Positions 63,991 to 64,000 of a stretch of DNA of 64,000 nucleotides are shown piece after piece (position 1 is the stretch's first letter; every line of letters starts with the position of its first letter). The DNA lies in NCBI GenBank assembly GCA_021432635.1, contig MU270080.1:124001-188000 (forward strand). Reading direction: 5' to 3'. The translations under genes and the position numbers were made by a program. Under the pieces are notes generated by a model. That model saw nothing but the letters and a program-made list of their open reading frames with translations, did no database searches and was not told the origin of the DNA. Source of the stretch: Thozetella sp. PMI_491 (Eukaryota > Ascomycota > Sordariomycetes > Chaetosphaeriales > Chaetosphaeriaceae).

Positions 63991-64000
63991 GTAAGTAGAC

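Noticed and set aside
1..64000. CRISPR arrays, bacterial operons, rRNA genes
   Set aside because: No regularly spaced repeats or rRNA signatures were seen, and spliceosomal introns show this is a fungal nuclear sequence.

Overview
The window is nuclear DNA of a filamentous ascomycete, most likely a Sordariomycete close to the Sordariales. The evidence is its short spliceosomal introns (48-93 nt, GTANGT-type donors, CTAAC branch sites) and a gene set that is only fungal: a GH7 cellobiohydrolase with CBM1, HET-domain and NACHT-ankyrin proteins, a UstYa-like relic and a fungal rhodopsin-domain protein. Genes are moderately GC-rich and are separated by AT-rich, gene-empty blocks like those left by repeat-induced point mutation (RIP). 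I reconstructed the spliced genes by hand, and each model given closes in frame.

Layout. 0.6-12 kb: a single-pass surface protein, a large acidic membrane-anchored protein, a short-chain dehydrogenase and a secreted beta-propeller quinoprotein-like enzyme. 12.5-18 kb: a cytosolic GH13 alpha-amylase (5 exons) and a Gln-rich bZIP factor. 18-24.6 kb: a long stretch without a recognisable gene, GC-rich and then AT-rich. 24.7-27 kb: two accessory genes (a C2H2/coiled-coil protein and an unknown protein with hydrophobic C-terminus). 29.4-31.1 kb: a GH7 cellobiohydrolase with a Gly-Gly-Ser linker. 33.7-41.3 kb: a same-strand pair, a NACHT-ankyrin NLR-like protein followed by a HET-domain protein with C-terminal membrane segments. 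42.3-43.1 kb: a dead UstYa-like gene. 43.5-54 kb: mostly conserved metabolism and housekeeping (cyclophilin, two Rossmann-fold reductases, a GH128 glucanase, a rhodopsin-domain membrane protein). 54.6-64 kb: a second accessory block with a candidate gasdermin-like protein, an ankyrin relic, an alpha/beta-hydrolase effector-type protein and an apparent FHA-C2H2 fusion that runs off the window end.

How the genes may work together. The two accessory blocks look like allorecognition or programmed-cell-death loci: receptor-like (NACHT, ankyrin) and effector-like (HET, alpha/beta hydrolase, gasdermin-like) modules are encoded as separate neighbours, not as one fused NLR. The plant-biomass side is represented by the cellobiohydrolase and possibly the secreted beta-propeller protein. 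The amylase and the GH128 enzyme lack signal peptides and more likely serve internal alpha-glucan or wall-glucan metabolism. All functional assignments rest on motifs and family memory; no database search was possible.
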